Source of the DNA: Haplomitrium mnioides
Lineage: Eukaryota > Marchantiophyta > Haplomitriopsida > Calobryales
Length of the DNA stretch: 51,522 nucleotides
Assembly (NCBI GenBank): GCA_049999725.1
Contig: JBNGIS010020660.1
Coordinates: 1-51,522 of the forward strand
Direction of reading: 5' to 3'
Shown here: positions 11,100 to 24,167 of the stretch, piece by piece
Layout: every line of letters begins with the position of its first letter
How positions within the stretch are numbered: the stretch's first letter is position 1
Translations under genes and position numbers: made by a program
The notes under the pieces: generated by a model
The model's database searches: none
Told to the model about the DNA's origin: nothing
Seen by the model: the letters and a program-made list of their open reading frames with translations, nothing else

Positions 11100-11275
11100 G
11101 TAAGTTTGTTTTTCCATTGTACATTTATTTCTCTAGAGTTGTATTGAATTTATATAAATTGTGTTTTGCTTTAATGAAAATGATTTTGAGTTTCTTGTTT
11201 GTCACGCATGTACTTCAAAGTCCAAGCGCGCGTGGACTGCAAAGCTCACACGCGCATCGGAGCTGACCCATCTTG
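11100..11275 (+). other. Intron 2 (5' part) of ParB-methyltransferase gene
   Basis: A GTAAGT donor at 11100 follows the last coding block. T-rich intron-like DNA leads to a short palindrome array at about 11200-11270 (CAAGCGCGCGTGGACT, CACACGCGCATCGG). The intron is cut off by unrelated GC-rich sequence, so the acceptor is missing. In copy 1 a CAG acceptor for the following exon is seen at 41754-41756. Confidence 0.6.
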
Positions 11276-12243
11276 ATTAATGCCTATGTTTCTTCTCCAA
11301 TTCCTCAGAATTCAGCCACGAATACGTCTTGAAGGCTCCCTAGCCTCTTTTAATATTGTTTGGAAGATCATTGTACTAGGGTTGTGCCTCTCTCTTCAAA
11401 ACCGCCGACAAGATACCAATTTTCACATGGCTCTCCCCATTTGCCGATGCAGCATTTTCCAAGTCGTCAAGCCAGACATCGGGGTTGACCTTTGAAGGAC
11501 TTGTATTTGAAATGGACTCTCAGTCCGGAAGAAGACACTAGGTTGGCCAATATAGCAATAGGCAAAGCCAACTCCACTCACAAGTGGATACCTCTCTCCA
11601 CACTTCTCCACTTGCTTACAACAAGATGCTTGTTTCTTCAAGCTTCTCACCCTTGTCCCGATACAACCTTGTGGTCCTTTGTGCAAAAGATGATAACTTG
11701 GCCTCGGGTTGGTCTCAGGTTCTTGCAAACCTTTCGCCCTCCTTTTAGCACCAAAAATGTATGTGAGTCCCCTCTTTCAGGCCTTTACCCCCAAAGGTGC
11801 CACTTTGGAAGAAAGGGGCGACAAATCGGGCCTTAGGTTCTTTTGTGAGATGGCTCCGCATCCAAGTTATCCCTTTTAGGCCCTAAGGAATCTCAACTTC
11901 ACCTTGGAGACCTTTCTGACTATCAAAAATCACTTCAAAGACCAATCTTGCTTATTTACAAACACATCCGAAGTACATCTGGTTTCCATTTTGAAGTATA
12001 TTTTAGGGATCCAAAAATGAACCAAGACACTTTGCTTACAAAATGGACTCAAGGGTCAACATATGAAATACAAAGGGGTCTGGCCTACAGTTCTGTCTTC
12101 TCCTAAGTGGTGCCTTCCTTGGTTCCTATCAAGCTGAAATCTTGAGTTGCTCCGAATCTGAAGTACTTTGCAGGAAATCCGAAAAGAGAGAAGAAATCCA
12201 AAAAGGAACAAGAAATCCAAAAAGAGACAAATTATCTAGCACA

Positions 12244-12276
12244 ACACACACACACACACACACACACTCTCTCTCT
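12244..12276. repeat. (CA)n-(CT)n microsatellite
   Basis: About twelve CA units run directly into CT units. Confidence 0.95.
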
Positions 12277-13449
12277 ACACTTCACCACGAGCCTTCTGAT
12301 TCCAAGCAACCTCAATGCCACTAGGTCTGATGTTCAGCAGCGGACTTCTCCACTCAGCCATAGCAGTCCCACACTCCTTCGTCACCTCACCCATGCACCC
12401 CGTCCAGATAGTTTTTCAACTTCCCTCGCGAGAAGCCTTGAATTTACGTCCTCAGGTTCAGAAGAGGTCTTCTCTAGCTTCCACCTCTGGAAGATAGTCC
12501 TCTCGATTTCTAGCCACCCCACTCCACCCCGAACCTCAACTGGATCTTCTACGTAGTGCACGAGCACTAACACAGCCACTCCTCTCTTGACTCCACTTGA
12601 GAGCTAAGACCAGAAACGCACTCCAAGCGTTCTTGGGATTGATGCTCCTGCACAATTGACGCTGAGACGACCCCAAGATCCCCCCTTGGCAGCCTCTCTC
12701 GAATTCAAGACCGAAAGATTTCCCTTCCTCTTTAAATGTCAATTCACCTCCGAATGCTGATCCACCTGCAGGGATGAGTACACCTGGATTGCCTGAGCCT
12801 CTAGAACTCCCTGCCCAATGATTCTGAGCGCCCCTTTGGTCCATCTCCACCCCTACTAGCCCTCTTCCACGAGTCCACTTACTCCAAGTAAAGCCTCACT
12901 AGAAATCTCTCCTCCCTTCCTCGCTGCGTCTTCCTGTCTGAGATAGTTTTCACACACCTCTCATTAGCATCAACCATTCAAATGTCAAATTGAGCCAATC
13001 TATACCCATGCCCACGTACTCTCGGAAGCGTTTCTTGCTTCCCCCTATTTTGGCTGCTTTTCAAGTTAGTAACGGTTTCTTGATGCGGTGACACGTGTCT
13101 ATACGATCCAATGTGGTTCTGAAGAAGTACGTTTCGAAGAGAGATCCAAAGAAGGCTATTCCAAAGAGAGATTCGAAGATTGATCCGTAGAAGTAAGCCA
13201 ATAAAGGTGAGGTGGTTGCCAATCCACAAGTCTGATTCGAAGAACTAGTCTGAACGAGGTAATGTCGATGCAGATCCGAAGTAGGTATCCGAAGAAGTAT
13301 GGTTGGGAGAGATCCGAAGCTAATTTTTGAAAAGGTATGATCTGATGAAGCTGAACTTGGCGTAGACCTGCAAGAAGACAAACTAGGCCCATATTCAAAA
13401 AGGTACTCCGCAGAAGGTAACCTCATATGGTTGACCCTAAAGTTTGGCC

Positions 13450-13840
13450 CTTTCCGATGGGCGTTGTCCGCCGCCATCTTCCAAGTGGAAGTTGGACCGC
13501 TGCGTCCGACCAAAACATCGGATTGAGGGTCTCGGCTCCGAAGTTGACCATAAGACTGCTCCAAAGTTGACCCCCTTTCGATGGGCGTCGTCTGCCACCG
13601 TCTTCGAGGTGGAAGTTGGACCGCCACGTCCAATTGAAACATCAGATTGAGGGTCTCGGCTACGAAGTTGATCATAGGACTACCCCGAAGTTGACCACAG
13701 AACAGCTCCAAAGTTGACCACATGACTGCTCCAAAGTTGACCCCTTTCCGAAGTGTGACATCACTGCCATTTTCAAAGGGGAAGTTGGATTGCTACATTT
13801 GACCGACTAGTTCCAAAGTTGACTCGACCCGATGGGACTC
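13450..13840. repeat. Degenerate tandem repeat of about 120-170 bp
   Basis: Three consecutive units begin near 13450, 13575 and 13744. Each starts with CCTTTCCGATGGGCG or a variant, contains GTGGAAGTTGGACCG, and the first two continue with GATTGAGGGTCTCGGCT. The second unit is longer because a sub-repeat containing AAGTTGACCA is itself repeated. The 220-codon minus-strand frame across it (13061-13723) is probably a by-product of the repeat. Confidence 0.75.
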
Positions 13841-14467
13841 TGTTCGTGCATTCCTTCAGAGGGAATTCTGGCCTCCCTTCTTTTTCTGATACTTTTTGAA
13901 GAACTTCCACCAAGCAATCTTTTCGAAGGCTGAAGTGGGTTCGGACCTTGGTGAAGCTTGTCAACGTTAGGGGGAACAGAGCTTCCTTCGAAACCAGGTG
14001 TCGTTGCTGCTTTACAAGGGTCGTTGCACTCTCCCTGCTTCTTCCAATTCCTTGCTGCTGGCCTGTCGGGCGCCTTCCGTTCCTCTTGCTATTGCTTTAG
14101 GCTACTTTCTTGAAAGTAATGATGGAGTCCCTTACCTTACATGAGGCCCCTCTCCTCTGGTGCTGAGTCATAGATTTTGTTCTGTTCCCTTGATCTTCCT
14201 CACCCGGTCCTCCATCTTCCTTTTGGTGCAGACATCGCTCTTCCTTCCTCCTTTGTGCAAACACTTCTCGCGAGTACCCCGTCTTCCCTGTCCTTGCCCC
14301 AGTTCCGCTCTTCGGATCGGATAAGTAGGAGACCCGTCTTACTTACTGATATGAGATGTTCCGCTGCATTTGGATTATCTTAACACTTAAAAGTGGGAAA
14401 AATGCTCCAATGATGCTTCCGATTTCTAGGAATCTTCATTGCACCTCATGTCATCGGCAAACATTAC

Positions 14468-16325
14468 ATGTTCCCAATGAGCAATAGGAATCAGTAGTGG
14501 CTAAAGAAGGCATGTTGGCTTTTGATTTGAAGATTTGTTTTGTTGACAACTTTCACACAAATAAACAAAACCATGAACATCTTGAGCCAAGTTAGGGCAC
14601 CACCCAATACGCTGAAGCAACTTTTTAGTTTTATCTACTCTAAGATATCTTGAAATGGGAATATCATGCGCCTTTTGTAAATGAGCCATTTGAATTGTAT
14701 CATCTTGTGGAACATACATTTGGTAGGCTCGATATAGAATACCATCTCGAAGGAAAAAGATTGACACTCATTATCATTGACGACCAATTGTACCATAACA
14801 AGACTACAAAAAACATCTTGTAGTTTCTCGTAATAACTTCTACTAGCTTCTCCATCCAAAAGTAATATACTAATGTTAGCCACCTCCATTGTATTCACTC
14901 GATGATCCGACCTTTGTGACAATACATAAAGAATGGTGTGGAATCTTCTATGCTTGTACTCTAGCTTGATATCAAATAATTGCAATTGATATTTCCATCA
15001 CTGATGACGACTTGTTATATTTTCCAAATGGATTACTTGTAGTAGTGGATTGTGATATGTGTGTTTATATAAGTAGAAGTCTTCTCAAAAGACAGTGTCT
15101 CCATACCTTAGTAGCATAAACCATTTTCAATTTCTCTCGATTCATTGTCGAGTAATTTCTCTTCGTCGCATTTAATCAACATGATATGAAGGCTATTGGA
15201 TGAAGTCCATCCTCAAACTCTTGCTGCAAAACTACTCAAATAAAAAATTTAGAAGCATCAAATCAATTATACAATATGTCTTTGGATTATATGGCTATAG
15301 AATAGGATGAGAAATGACTGCATCATTGAGTTGTTAAAATACCGCTTGCTCTTTGGCAGTTCATTGAAACTTAACCTCCTTGCCTAGCAAATATGTAATT
15401 GGTGCAACAATATGTGCATAATAATGGATGAATCGTAGATAGAAGTTTGCCAATCCGTTGAAGGCCTTAATGTCCTTTGCCTCTTTTGGTGTTGAATACT
15501 CTGTAATAGCCTTTATTTTCTCTTCTTCCATTTTTCTATCATCTACAAACACATTGTGTCTTAGGTAAGTAACCTCTTACTTCCAAAATTTGCACTTGGA
15601 TCTTTTGTAGTAAAACTTCCAATTGCTCAATTTTTACAATACTTCTTTCAAATGATTGCGATGCTCATCTTCAGTTTTACTAAAAATAAGGATGTCATCC
15701 AAGAATACCAAAACTGACTTATCCAATAACCCATCAAAATTTTGATGAATTTGACTCATGAAGATAGCCGGAGCATTAGTGACACCAAATGTAAAGACCT
15801 TCTATTTAAAATGTCCATACCTCGTGCAAAAAGTTGTCTTTGGCATATCACTTGGCTTCAAAGGAATTTCCCAATAACCACTTCAAAGATCCAGCTTGGT
15901 AAGAAACTATGCACCATGCAATTGATCCAACAAATAATTCATACGCAGTAAAGGATAAGCATTCTTTCCAATTTGATTGTTCAAACCACAATAATCTGTA
16001 CAAAGACAAAGTCTACTATTGTTTTTTGGCACAAAGAATGCCAGCGCATTTCAAGACGAAGTACTATGTTGAATGAAATCCTTTTAAGGAAAATCAGGCA
16101 AGGTCTTGCAAAGCTCTTCCAACTCTTGTGGTGATAATTGATATATGGGCTGATTGTAAGAAGTACTTCTTGGTAATAACTCAATAAGAAAGAGCATTCC
16201 ATGCTCTTTTTGTAATCTTTTTGGCAAATCATCATGAAACACATCTAAAAACTCCTTCAAAATATCATCAATCATTGAGGTTGGTATAAACTTCCCTCTC
16301 TTCTTATTCAAGTTCAAGATTTAGG
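14468..16325 (-). pseudogene. Decayed Ty3/gypsy pol fragment (G2)
   Basis: Minus-strand fragment of the same gypsy family. In gene order: the region before the RT (about 16320-16080, with IDDILKEF), RT remnants (about 16060-15560), RNase H (about 15360-14800), and the start of integrase ending with the zinc-finger cysteines CESCQQNK (about 14560). The His half of the finger is degraded (SRYLR where G-H-L-x is expected). It ends near 14468, and the integrase core, chromodomain and LTR are missing. It abuts the plus-strand copy at 16326 head to head. Confidence 0.8.
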
Positions 16326-19300
16326 GTTGTAAATGCTTCAAAAGTAGCAAAAGATCAATTGGCCAAATTGAAGCAACTTGGTATAATTAGAAGCTATGTT
16401 GCACATTTTGAGAATACAATTATACAATTGTTTAATCTAAGAAATTAAGAAGCACTAAAATGGAAGTTACATCGAGAGAGTGTGCTCAATTAAAAGAAGC
16501 AATGCGTCTAACAGAGTGACATAACTCATTACTTATCGCTATAAAAGTGAGACCACGTACTTAACCATTCAAATGACATATTTGGAACTTTATAAGTTCA
16601 AATGAAATTAAAATTTTGACAAGAATTCAAAGTATATTATTCCATCTTGATGATAGAATTGAGAAGCACTCTTGTAGAATATTGGTGAATAGTGAGTGTT
16701 CTAAAAATTTTATATCACTACGTTTTGCTAAGATCATCAAAGCAAAATTTAGGCTTATCAAGGAGAGTGTTGTAACTGTAGACGATGGCCAAAAGCATGA
16801 TGTGTTTTGCTCTCAAAAGCCATTCCTCCTAAGGACTAAAAAGAGTATACAAAATCTATGCAATTTGTTATTTCACCTAAACAATATGACATTATTTTAT
16901 GGTTGTTTTTTCTTGATGATCAAGTCGCTCAATTTGATTGAACACAACGATAGATTCAAGTTACCTTACAAAGTAAGAAATTTCTTTTGGGGTGTTTGAC
17001 ACCATTGGTGAAAAAGCCTAAATTAGCTCACCATATTAATTTAGTAGAGCAAGAGTTGCTTGTCTTTGCTATTTGGATCAAGCCCATGAGAGACTTGAGT
17101 AAAGAGGGAGGGAAAAGTGAGCCTACCTTAATAATAGATAATATTTTTAAGAAGTTTGCGAATGTACTATCGAAGGAATTGCCAACGAGGTTACCACATA
17201 ATTGAGGAATGCCTTTTCCAATTGAGTTTGTACCATGAAGTACCTTTGAGAATCTATCTATATATCGACTATCACCATAAAAATTAGAGAAGCTTTGAAA
17301 GACCTTGACAATTCTACTTAAGAAGGATTTTATTCAACATAGTACTTTGCATTGGAGAGCTCCAGTATTCATTTTACCAAATAAACATGGTGGATTTCAT
17401 CTTTGTACAGATTATCTAGACTTTAACAACCAAATAATGAAGAATGACTATCTTCTACCTTGTATTAATGATTTTTTAGATCAATAGAGTGGTGGGAGAT
17501 TCTTTTCTAAGTTGGATCTTTGAAGTGGTTATTAGAAAAATCCTATCAAGCCAAGTAATGTGCTAAAGACATATTTCTGTACAAGGAATGGTCATTTTGA
17601 GTGGAAGGTTCTTATATTTGGCCCGACTAATGTTTCAACAATATTCATAAATCAAATACATTGATTTTTTTATGGTTATTGGTTAAGTCAGTGTTGGTGT
17701 TCTTGAATGATATCCTTATTTTTAGTAAAACAAAGTTGAGCTTTATGATCATCTCTAACAAGTATTGCCAAGACTAGGCAATTGGAAGTTTTATTGCATG
17801 AAGTCTAAAAGTGAGTTTTAGAAGTAAGAGGTGACTTACCAATGACAAAAAGTGTTGGCAGATGGCATCAACATGGAGGAAGGGAAAATTTAGGCTATTA
17901 CATAGTGGCCAATACCAATTAATGCAAAAAATGTTCGAGCTTTCAATGGATTGTCAAACTTTTATCGAAGATTCATCCACTATTATGCTCATATTGATGC
18001 ATTGCTTACGAATTTGCTAGGTAAAGGAGGCAAAAGTTCAATCAATGACCAAATAACAAGAGGTATTTCAACAACTCAAGGATGCGATGTCTTCTCGTCC
18101 AAATCTACAACCATATGAACCAAAAGCAAGTTATATAGATGATTGATGCATCTACTTTTACTATAAGAGCAACGTTACAACAAGAGTTTGAGGATGGACT
18201 TCATCCAATTGATTTTATGTCATGTCGACTAAATGCAGTAGAGAGAAATTATTCTCTAAGTGATAGAGAAAAATTGGCAATGATTTATTCTATAAAGGTT
18301 AGAAGACACTATCTTTTAAGAAAACATGTACTTATGCGCACTTATCACAAGCTCTTTTTGCAATCAATTCACTTGGAAAATATGAAAAGTCATTATCATC
18401 AATGGAAGATCATTTATAGCTCTTTGATATCAAGTTGGAGTATAAGCTATGAAGGTTCCAAACCATTCTTGATGCATTGTTACCAAGACCGGATCATTGA
18501 GTAAATACATTGGAGGTTCCAAATATTAGTATATTGCATCTTGATGAAGTAACAAGTGCCAAATTTTGACAGAAATTACATGAAAATACCTTCTTTAATT
18601 TTGTTAAAGCACATTTGATGGTCAAAGATAGTGAGTATCATGTCTTTTCTATGCAAGATGGTATTCTCTACCATGGCCATCAAATATATGTTCTACAAGA
18701 TGATGCGCTTTGAATAGATCATTTACAAAAAGCATATGACGTTCCAATCTTTGGGCATCTTGAGGTAGACAAGACCATAGAGCTACTTCAATGCACTTGG
18801 TGGTGGCAAAACTTAGCTCGAGATGTTCATGGCTTTGTTTGTTCTTGTAAACGTTGTAAGCAAAACAAGACCTCAAATAAAAAATGAGCTAGTCTTCTTC
18901 AATCACTACCATTTCCTATTACTTGTTGGGAACATGTAAGTTTGGATCTTGTCACTTTGCTTCCAACCACGCCTCGAGGGTTTACTGCCATTGTGGTGTT
19001 TGTGGATAAGCTAAGCAAACAAGCTCATCTAGCATCAATGATGGATATGGTGGATGCTCCATAATTGGCAAAATTTTACTTTGATACAGTTTCTTGATAT
19101 CATGAAATGTTAAAGGTGTTAATATATGATAGAGATCCGCAATTCACTAGGAAGTTTAGGCGAGAGTTTTCTACACTTTTGAGTACCCAACTATCCATGT
19201 TTATGGCTTATCATCCTCAAATAGATGGGAAAACTAAATGTGCAAACTGCACTGTAGAAGATATTCTTCAAGCATTTATCAATGTTCATCACAGAGATAG

Positions 19301-20478
19301 GGATTGCTTCTTACTGGTTGTGGAGTTTGCATACAACAACTCCAAACAAGCCAGTACTAGATTTTCTCTTTTCTTTCCTAATTTTGGTCAACATCCTCTT
19401 GTTCGTGATGGTTTTCTTTCTCTTTCCTCTTCCAATGTTCCAAGTCTTTCCACCTTTTTGTCTCATTTATCTTCCTCTTCGAAAAATGCCCAAAACTATC
19501 TTTTTATTGCTCAAAATTGGTAGAAAAATATGTCCATAAATATCGTCGTGATTTTTCTTATGTTTTAGATAACCAAGTTTTTCTTTCTACTTATGGTCTT
19601 CTTTTGTTTCTAGATACTCATGTCTGTAGGTTGTTTCCAGCTTGGATTGGTGCTTTCTCAAATTCTCAAGTTATTTCTCCCATCACGTACAAACTTGATC
19701 TTTCTCTCCATATAAAGATTCATCTTGTATTCCATATATCTAAACCTAAACCTTTTGTTTCTAGTCCATCTTCTTTTCCAAATTGTGTTCAAATTCCTCT
19801 TGTATCTATTATTCTTAATTATCATGAAAAATATAAGGTGGACCATATTTTGGCTAAGTGAATCTTCAAGCATAGGCAACATCTTGAAGCTCAATATAAT
19901 TGTTTTAGGAAAGGATGTCCGCTTCATGATGCTACTTTAGAGCCATATTTCTAACTTTGAGAATGCTCAAGAAGCTATTCGATTATTTGAAATTTTTGGT
20001 TATGACTAATACATCATCAATTAGAAGGCATGGATTATGTATTAGTACAAACAAGATGTTATATTATTTATAAAAATAGAGAAGAGTGAAGACAGTGGTA
20101 GAGGATCAATTCTAGGGTTGAAATCATTTTTAAGTAACTTGCATTTGAAGTTACTTTAAGTGAAGTAGTATAAGTCAATTTTAGGGATGAAATTAGAACT
20201 GATTTATAAGTGATCACTTATACAGTTTAAATTGGAAGTGACTTGTAAGTGAAGGAGGGGGGATGCACCTCTTTCTCTTGTAAAAATAGAAGTGTTTCAT
20301 AGCCTCACTACCCATTCTGGAGTTCCTCTTGAATCACTTGGGCTCTTTGGTTGCTTGGCTTTTGCTTACACTTTTGGTCTTAACTTTGGTCTTGAGTTGC
20401 ATTTGGTTGAAGAACTCTATTAGAATTCACTATGAGTTTTTACTCATTTGGATTTGGTTCTTGAGTTTTCTTACACTT
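16326..20478 (+). pseudogene. Ty3/gypsy chromovirus copy (G3)
   Basis: Plus-strand copy, domains in order. Gag remnant (16330-16560). Aspartic protease (16616-16800), where the D-T/S-G site has become NSEC. RT (17300-17760), with NKHGGFHLCTDY and a broken catalytic region. RNase H (18139-18300), with DASTFTIRATLQQ and AVERNYSLSDREKLA. Integrase (18650-19420), with the zinc-finger motif CSCKRC, catalytic Asp in SLDLVT and YDRDPQF, and the catalytic Glu lost (KTKCAN). A chromodomain remnant follows (about 19800-19960), with HDATLEP. The order pol RT-RH-IN plus a C-terminal chromodomain identifies a chromovirus. Many stops and frameshifts make it inactive. The 5' LTR and most of gag are missing. 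Confidence 0.85.
20038..20478 (+). repeat. 3' LTR (truncated) of gypsy copy G3
   Basis: It begins near TGTATTAGTAC after the chromodomain and aligns with the reverse complement of about 35015-35477. It is cut short where satellite repeats begin, near 20478. The last shared sequence is around TTCTTGAGTTTTCTTACAC. Confidence 0.65.
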
Positions 20479-21686
20479 ACTTTACTCTCATACAAAGAAG
20501 TAGTATGTTTTTGTATTTTATGCTATTCTAATAATATGTCTTCTTGCAATATTTCTAAACCCTTAACATGTAAAAAATCAATAGGTTACTTCCTCTCATT
20601 TCTTACAAAGAAGTAGAAAGCATTATATTCTATTTTATTATAACAATGTGTCTTCTTGCAATGTCTTTAAACCTTTAACATGTACATACTCAATAGTTGA
20701 CTTACTCTCCTATCTTACAAAGAAGTGAAACACATTCTATTCTCTTCTTTTCCATTCTAGCAATGTGTCTTATTGCAATATCCTTAAACGTTAAACCCAA
20801 AACATGTATATACTCAATGGGTTACTTGCTCTCCTTTGAAACAAAGAAATAGAAGGCATTCCATTATATTTTATTATAATAAAGTGTCTTCATGCACTAT
20901 TTTTAAACACTAAACATACACATATTCAAGGGGTTACTTACTCTAATCTCTCACAAGAAGTCGAAAGTATTCTATTCTAACAATGTGTCTTTTTGCAATA
21001 TCTCTTAGACCCTAAAAAAATACAAACTCAATGGGTTACTTACTCTCCTCTCTTACAAAGAAGTAGAAGTCACTCTAATTGATTTTATCAATATGTCTAA
21101 TTGCAATGTTTCTAAATGTGAAACACTAAAAAGATGTATACTTATAAGGAAACTTACTCTTCTCATGTGTCTTATTGCAATAATTCAAAACATGAAATAC
21201 TAAAATGTGTATACTTTATAGAGCACTTACTCTACTCTCTTGCATAGAAGTAGAAGTCATTCTATTCTATTCTAACAATGTGTTTTCTTGCAACGTCTCT
21301 AAACCCTAAACATGTATATACTCAATGGGTAACTTACTCTCCTCCCAAACAAAGAAGTAGAAGGCATTTGATTATACTCTATTCCATTACAGCAATGTGT
21401 CTTCTATTATATTCTATTCTTTTACAACAATGTGTCTTCTTGCATTGTCTCTAAACCCTAAACTTAATGGGTTACTTACTATCATCTCTTACAAAGAAGT
21501 AAAAGGAAAAGTATACTATTATATTCAAACATTGTGTTTTACTCCAACGTCTCTAAACTCTAAACCCTAAAAAGGTACAAACTTAATGGGTCACTTATTC
21601 TTCTCTTTTACAAAGAAAAATAAGACATTCTATTCTACTCCATTATAGCAATTTGCCTTATTGCAATGTCTTTAAACTCAAAATAA

Positions 21687-21687
<1 letters not shown>

Positions 21688-21725
<38 letters not shown>
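21688..21725. repeat. (TA)n microsatellite within the satellite
   Basis: About 19 TA units replace the usual TACATACT segment of one monomer, suggesting slippage expansion of that segment. Confidence 0.95.
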
Positions 21726-21726
<1 letters not shown>

Positions 21727-24060
21727 TTAATAGGTTACTTACTCAGCTCTCTTACAAAGCACAATTGGTCATTCTATTTTTATTTTTCTTTTCTAATCAA
21801 ACAATGTGTCTTTTCTTGCAATGTCTCCAAACCAGAAACCCTACTCAATTGGTTACTTACTCTCCTCTCTTATAAAGAAGTGAAAGTTATTCTATTATAT
21901 CAATGTATCTTGTTGCAATGTCTCTAAACACTAAACACTAAAATTGTACATACTCAATGGGTTGCTTGCTCTCCTCTCTTACAAAGAAATAGAAGGCATT
22001 CTATTCTATTTCATTATAACACTATGTCTTCTTGCAATGTCTTTAAACCCTAAACATGCACATAGTTAAAGGGTTACTTACTTTAGTCTCTTACAAAGAA
22101 GTAGGAAATTATTTTATTCAATGTTATTCTAGCAACACGTCTTCTTGCAATGTCTCTAAACCCCAAACACTAAACATGTAACTACTCATTGAGCTACTTA
22201 CTCACCTCTCTTACAAAGATGTAAAAGACAATGTGTCTTATTGCAATGTCTCTTAACTCTATACCCTCAAAACGATGTGTTTTATTGCAATTTCTCTAAA
22301 ATCTATACCATTAAAATACACATACTCAATAAGGTGCTTACTCTTCTCTCTTACAAACGAATAGAAAATGTGTGTCATATTGCAATGTCTCTAAACTCTA
22401 AATATGCACACATTGAAGGGGTTACTTACTTTCATCTCTTTAAAAGAAGTATAACATATTCTATTCTAACTCTAAACCTTGAAAATGTGCATGCTTAGTA
22501 GGTTTCTTACTCTACTCTCGAACAAAGAAAGAGAAGGCAATCTATTGTATTCCATTATAACAATGTGTCTTCACAATGTCTCTAAACCCTAAACACACAC
22601 ATATTGAAAGGGTTTCTTTCTCTCATCTCTTACAAAGAAGTTACAAGTATTTTATTCTAACAATGTGTCTTCTTGGAAAGTCGTCTAAACCTTGAAATCA
22701 ATATAATTAACGAGTAACTCACTAGTGTTACTTTAATCTTTTTCAAAGACATAGAAGGCACTCTATTATGTTCTAACAATGTGTCTTAATGAAATGTCTC
22801 TAAACCTCAAATAGTAAAAATGTACATACTTTAAAGGTTGCTTACTCTCCTTTCTTAAAAAGAAGTAGAAGGCATTCTACTATATTCTAACATTGTGTCT
22901 TCTTGTATGTCTCTCTAAACCGTAAACCCTAAGCATGTACATACTCTTTAGGTTACTTACCCTTCTCTCTTACAAAGAAGCAAAAGGTATTCTATTCCAT
23001 TCTATTCTATCTACTCCACTGTATTCTAAGAATGTGTCTTATTGCAATGTCTCAATGGGCTACTTACTCTACTCTCTTACAAAGAAGTAGAAGATAGTCT
23101 ATTCTATTCTAACAATGTGTCTTCTTGAAATGTCTCTAAGCCCTAAACCCTAAAATTGTACATACTTAATGGAATACTTAATCTCCTCTCTTACAAAGAA
23201 GTAGAAGACATTCTATTCTATTTTTAAAATGTGTCTTATTGCAATATCTCGAGGCCTTAAAAATATAAGTACTCAATGGGTTACTTACTCTTCTCTCTTT
23301 TAAAGAAATAGAAAGCATTCTATTCTATTCCATTATAATAGTGTGTATCTTCTTCCAATATCTCTAAACCCTAAACTTACTCTCTTACAAAGAAGTAAAA
23401 GTTATTCTATTCTTACAATGTGTCTTTTTGAACTGTCTCCAAAACCTCAAAATCTACATACTCAATGGGTTGCTTACTCTCCTCTACTTTCAAGGAAGAA
23501 GAAGGCACTTTATTTTATTCCAACAATGTATCTTATTACAAGTCTCTAAACGCCAAACACTAAAAACATGCATACTTAATAGTTTACTTACTCTCCTCTC
23601 TTGCAAAAATGTAGAAGGCATTCTATTCTATTCTATTCTTGCAATGTGTCTTCTTGCAATGTCTCTAAATCCTAAACCTAAAGCATGTACATACTCAATG
23701 GGTTGCTTACTCTCCTCTCTTACAAAGAAGTAGAAGGCAAGAAGGCAAACAGTCTATTCTATCCTTATAATGTATCTTATTGCAATGTTTTTTAAGCCTA
23801 CACCTTTTAAATGTACAAACTCAATAGGTTTCTTAGTCTACTCTCATCACAAGAAATAAAAGTTATTCTATTCTATTACATTATAAAAAAAATTCTTCTT
23901 GCAATGTCTTTAAACCCTAAAAATAAACATGTTGAAAGGGTTTCTAACTCTCATCTCTCACAAAAAAGAAGGAATTCTTTTCTAACATTGTGTATTCTTG
24001 TATTGTCTCTTAAACCTGAAAATCTAGATACTCAATGGGTTGCTTACTCTACTCACCTAT

Positions 24061-24167
24061 GAAGAAGAAGAAGAAGAAGAAGAAGAAGAAGAAGAAGAAG
24101 AAGAAGAAGNNNNNNNNNNAGAAGAAGAAGAAGAAGAAGAAGAAGAAGAAGAAGAAGAAGAAGAAGG
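24061..24167. repeat. (GAA)n microsatellite with assembly gap
   Basis: GAA units fill 24061-24109 and 24120-24167 around ten N bases (24110-24119). The run has grown from the GAAGTAGAAGG part of a satellite monomer. True length is unknown because of the gap. Confidence 0.95.

Larger units (their letters stand above)
7551..11275 (+). mobile_element. Internal piece of TIR transposon, copy 2
   Basis: This is a central fragment of the family seen complete at 39558-48108, in the opposite orientation. It contains the 5' part of the putative transposase gene (minus strand, 7560-8474), the divergent promoter (8475-8930), and the 5' two thirds of the ParB-methyltransferase gene (plus strand, 8931-11099), followed by the start of an intron. 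Both ends are truncated: by a gypsy fragment on the left near 7550 and by a GC-rich block on the right near 11275. The methyltransferase part and both TIRs are missing. It matters because it keeps the ParB-like exon that copy 1 has lost. Confidence 0.8.
11276..14400. other. GC-richer block of unknown origin
   Basis: Base composition shifts abruptly to GC-richer and CpG-richer DNA, with edges near 11276 and 14400. Open frames on both strands (for example 11492-11836 plus, 12536-12850 minus, 13061-13723 minus) show no motif I recognise, and overlapping frames on opposite strands are expected at this composition. It may be the internal or LTR region of another retroelement, or a non-autonomous element. 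It interrupts copy 2 of the TIR transposon within an intron. I see no terminal repeats or target duplication. Confidence 0.5.

Noticed and set aside
13061-13723. 220-codon minus-strand gene
   Set aside because: The frame spans a degenerate tandem repeat in GC-richer DNA, has no recognisable domain, and overlaps open frames on the other strand.
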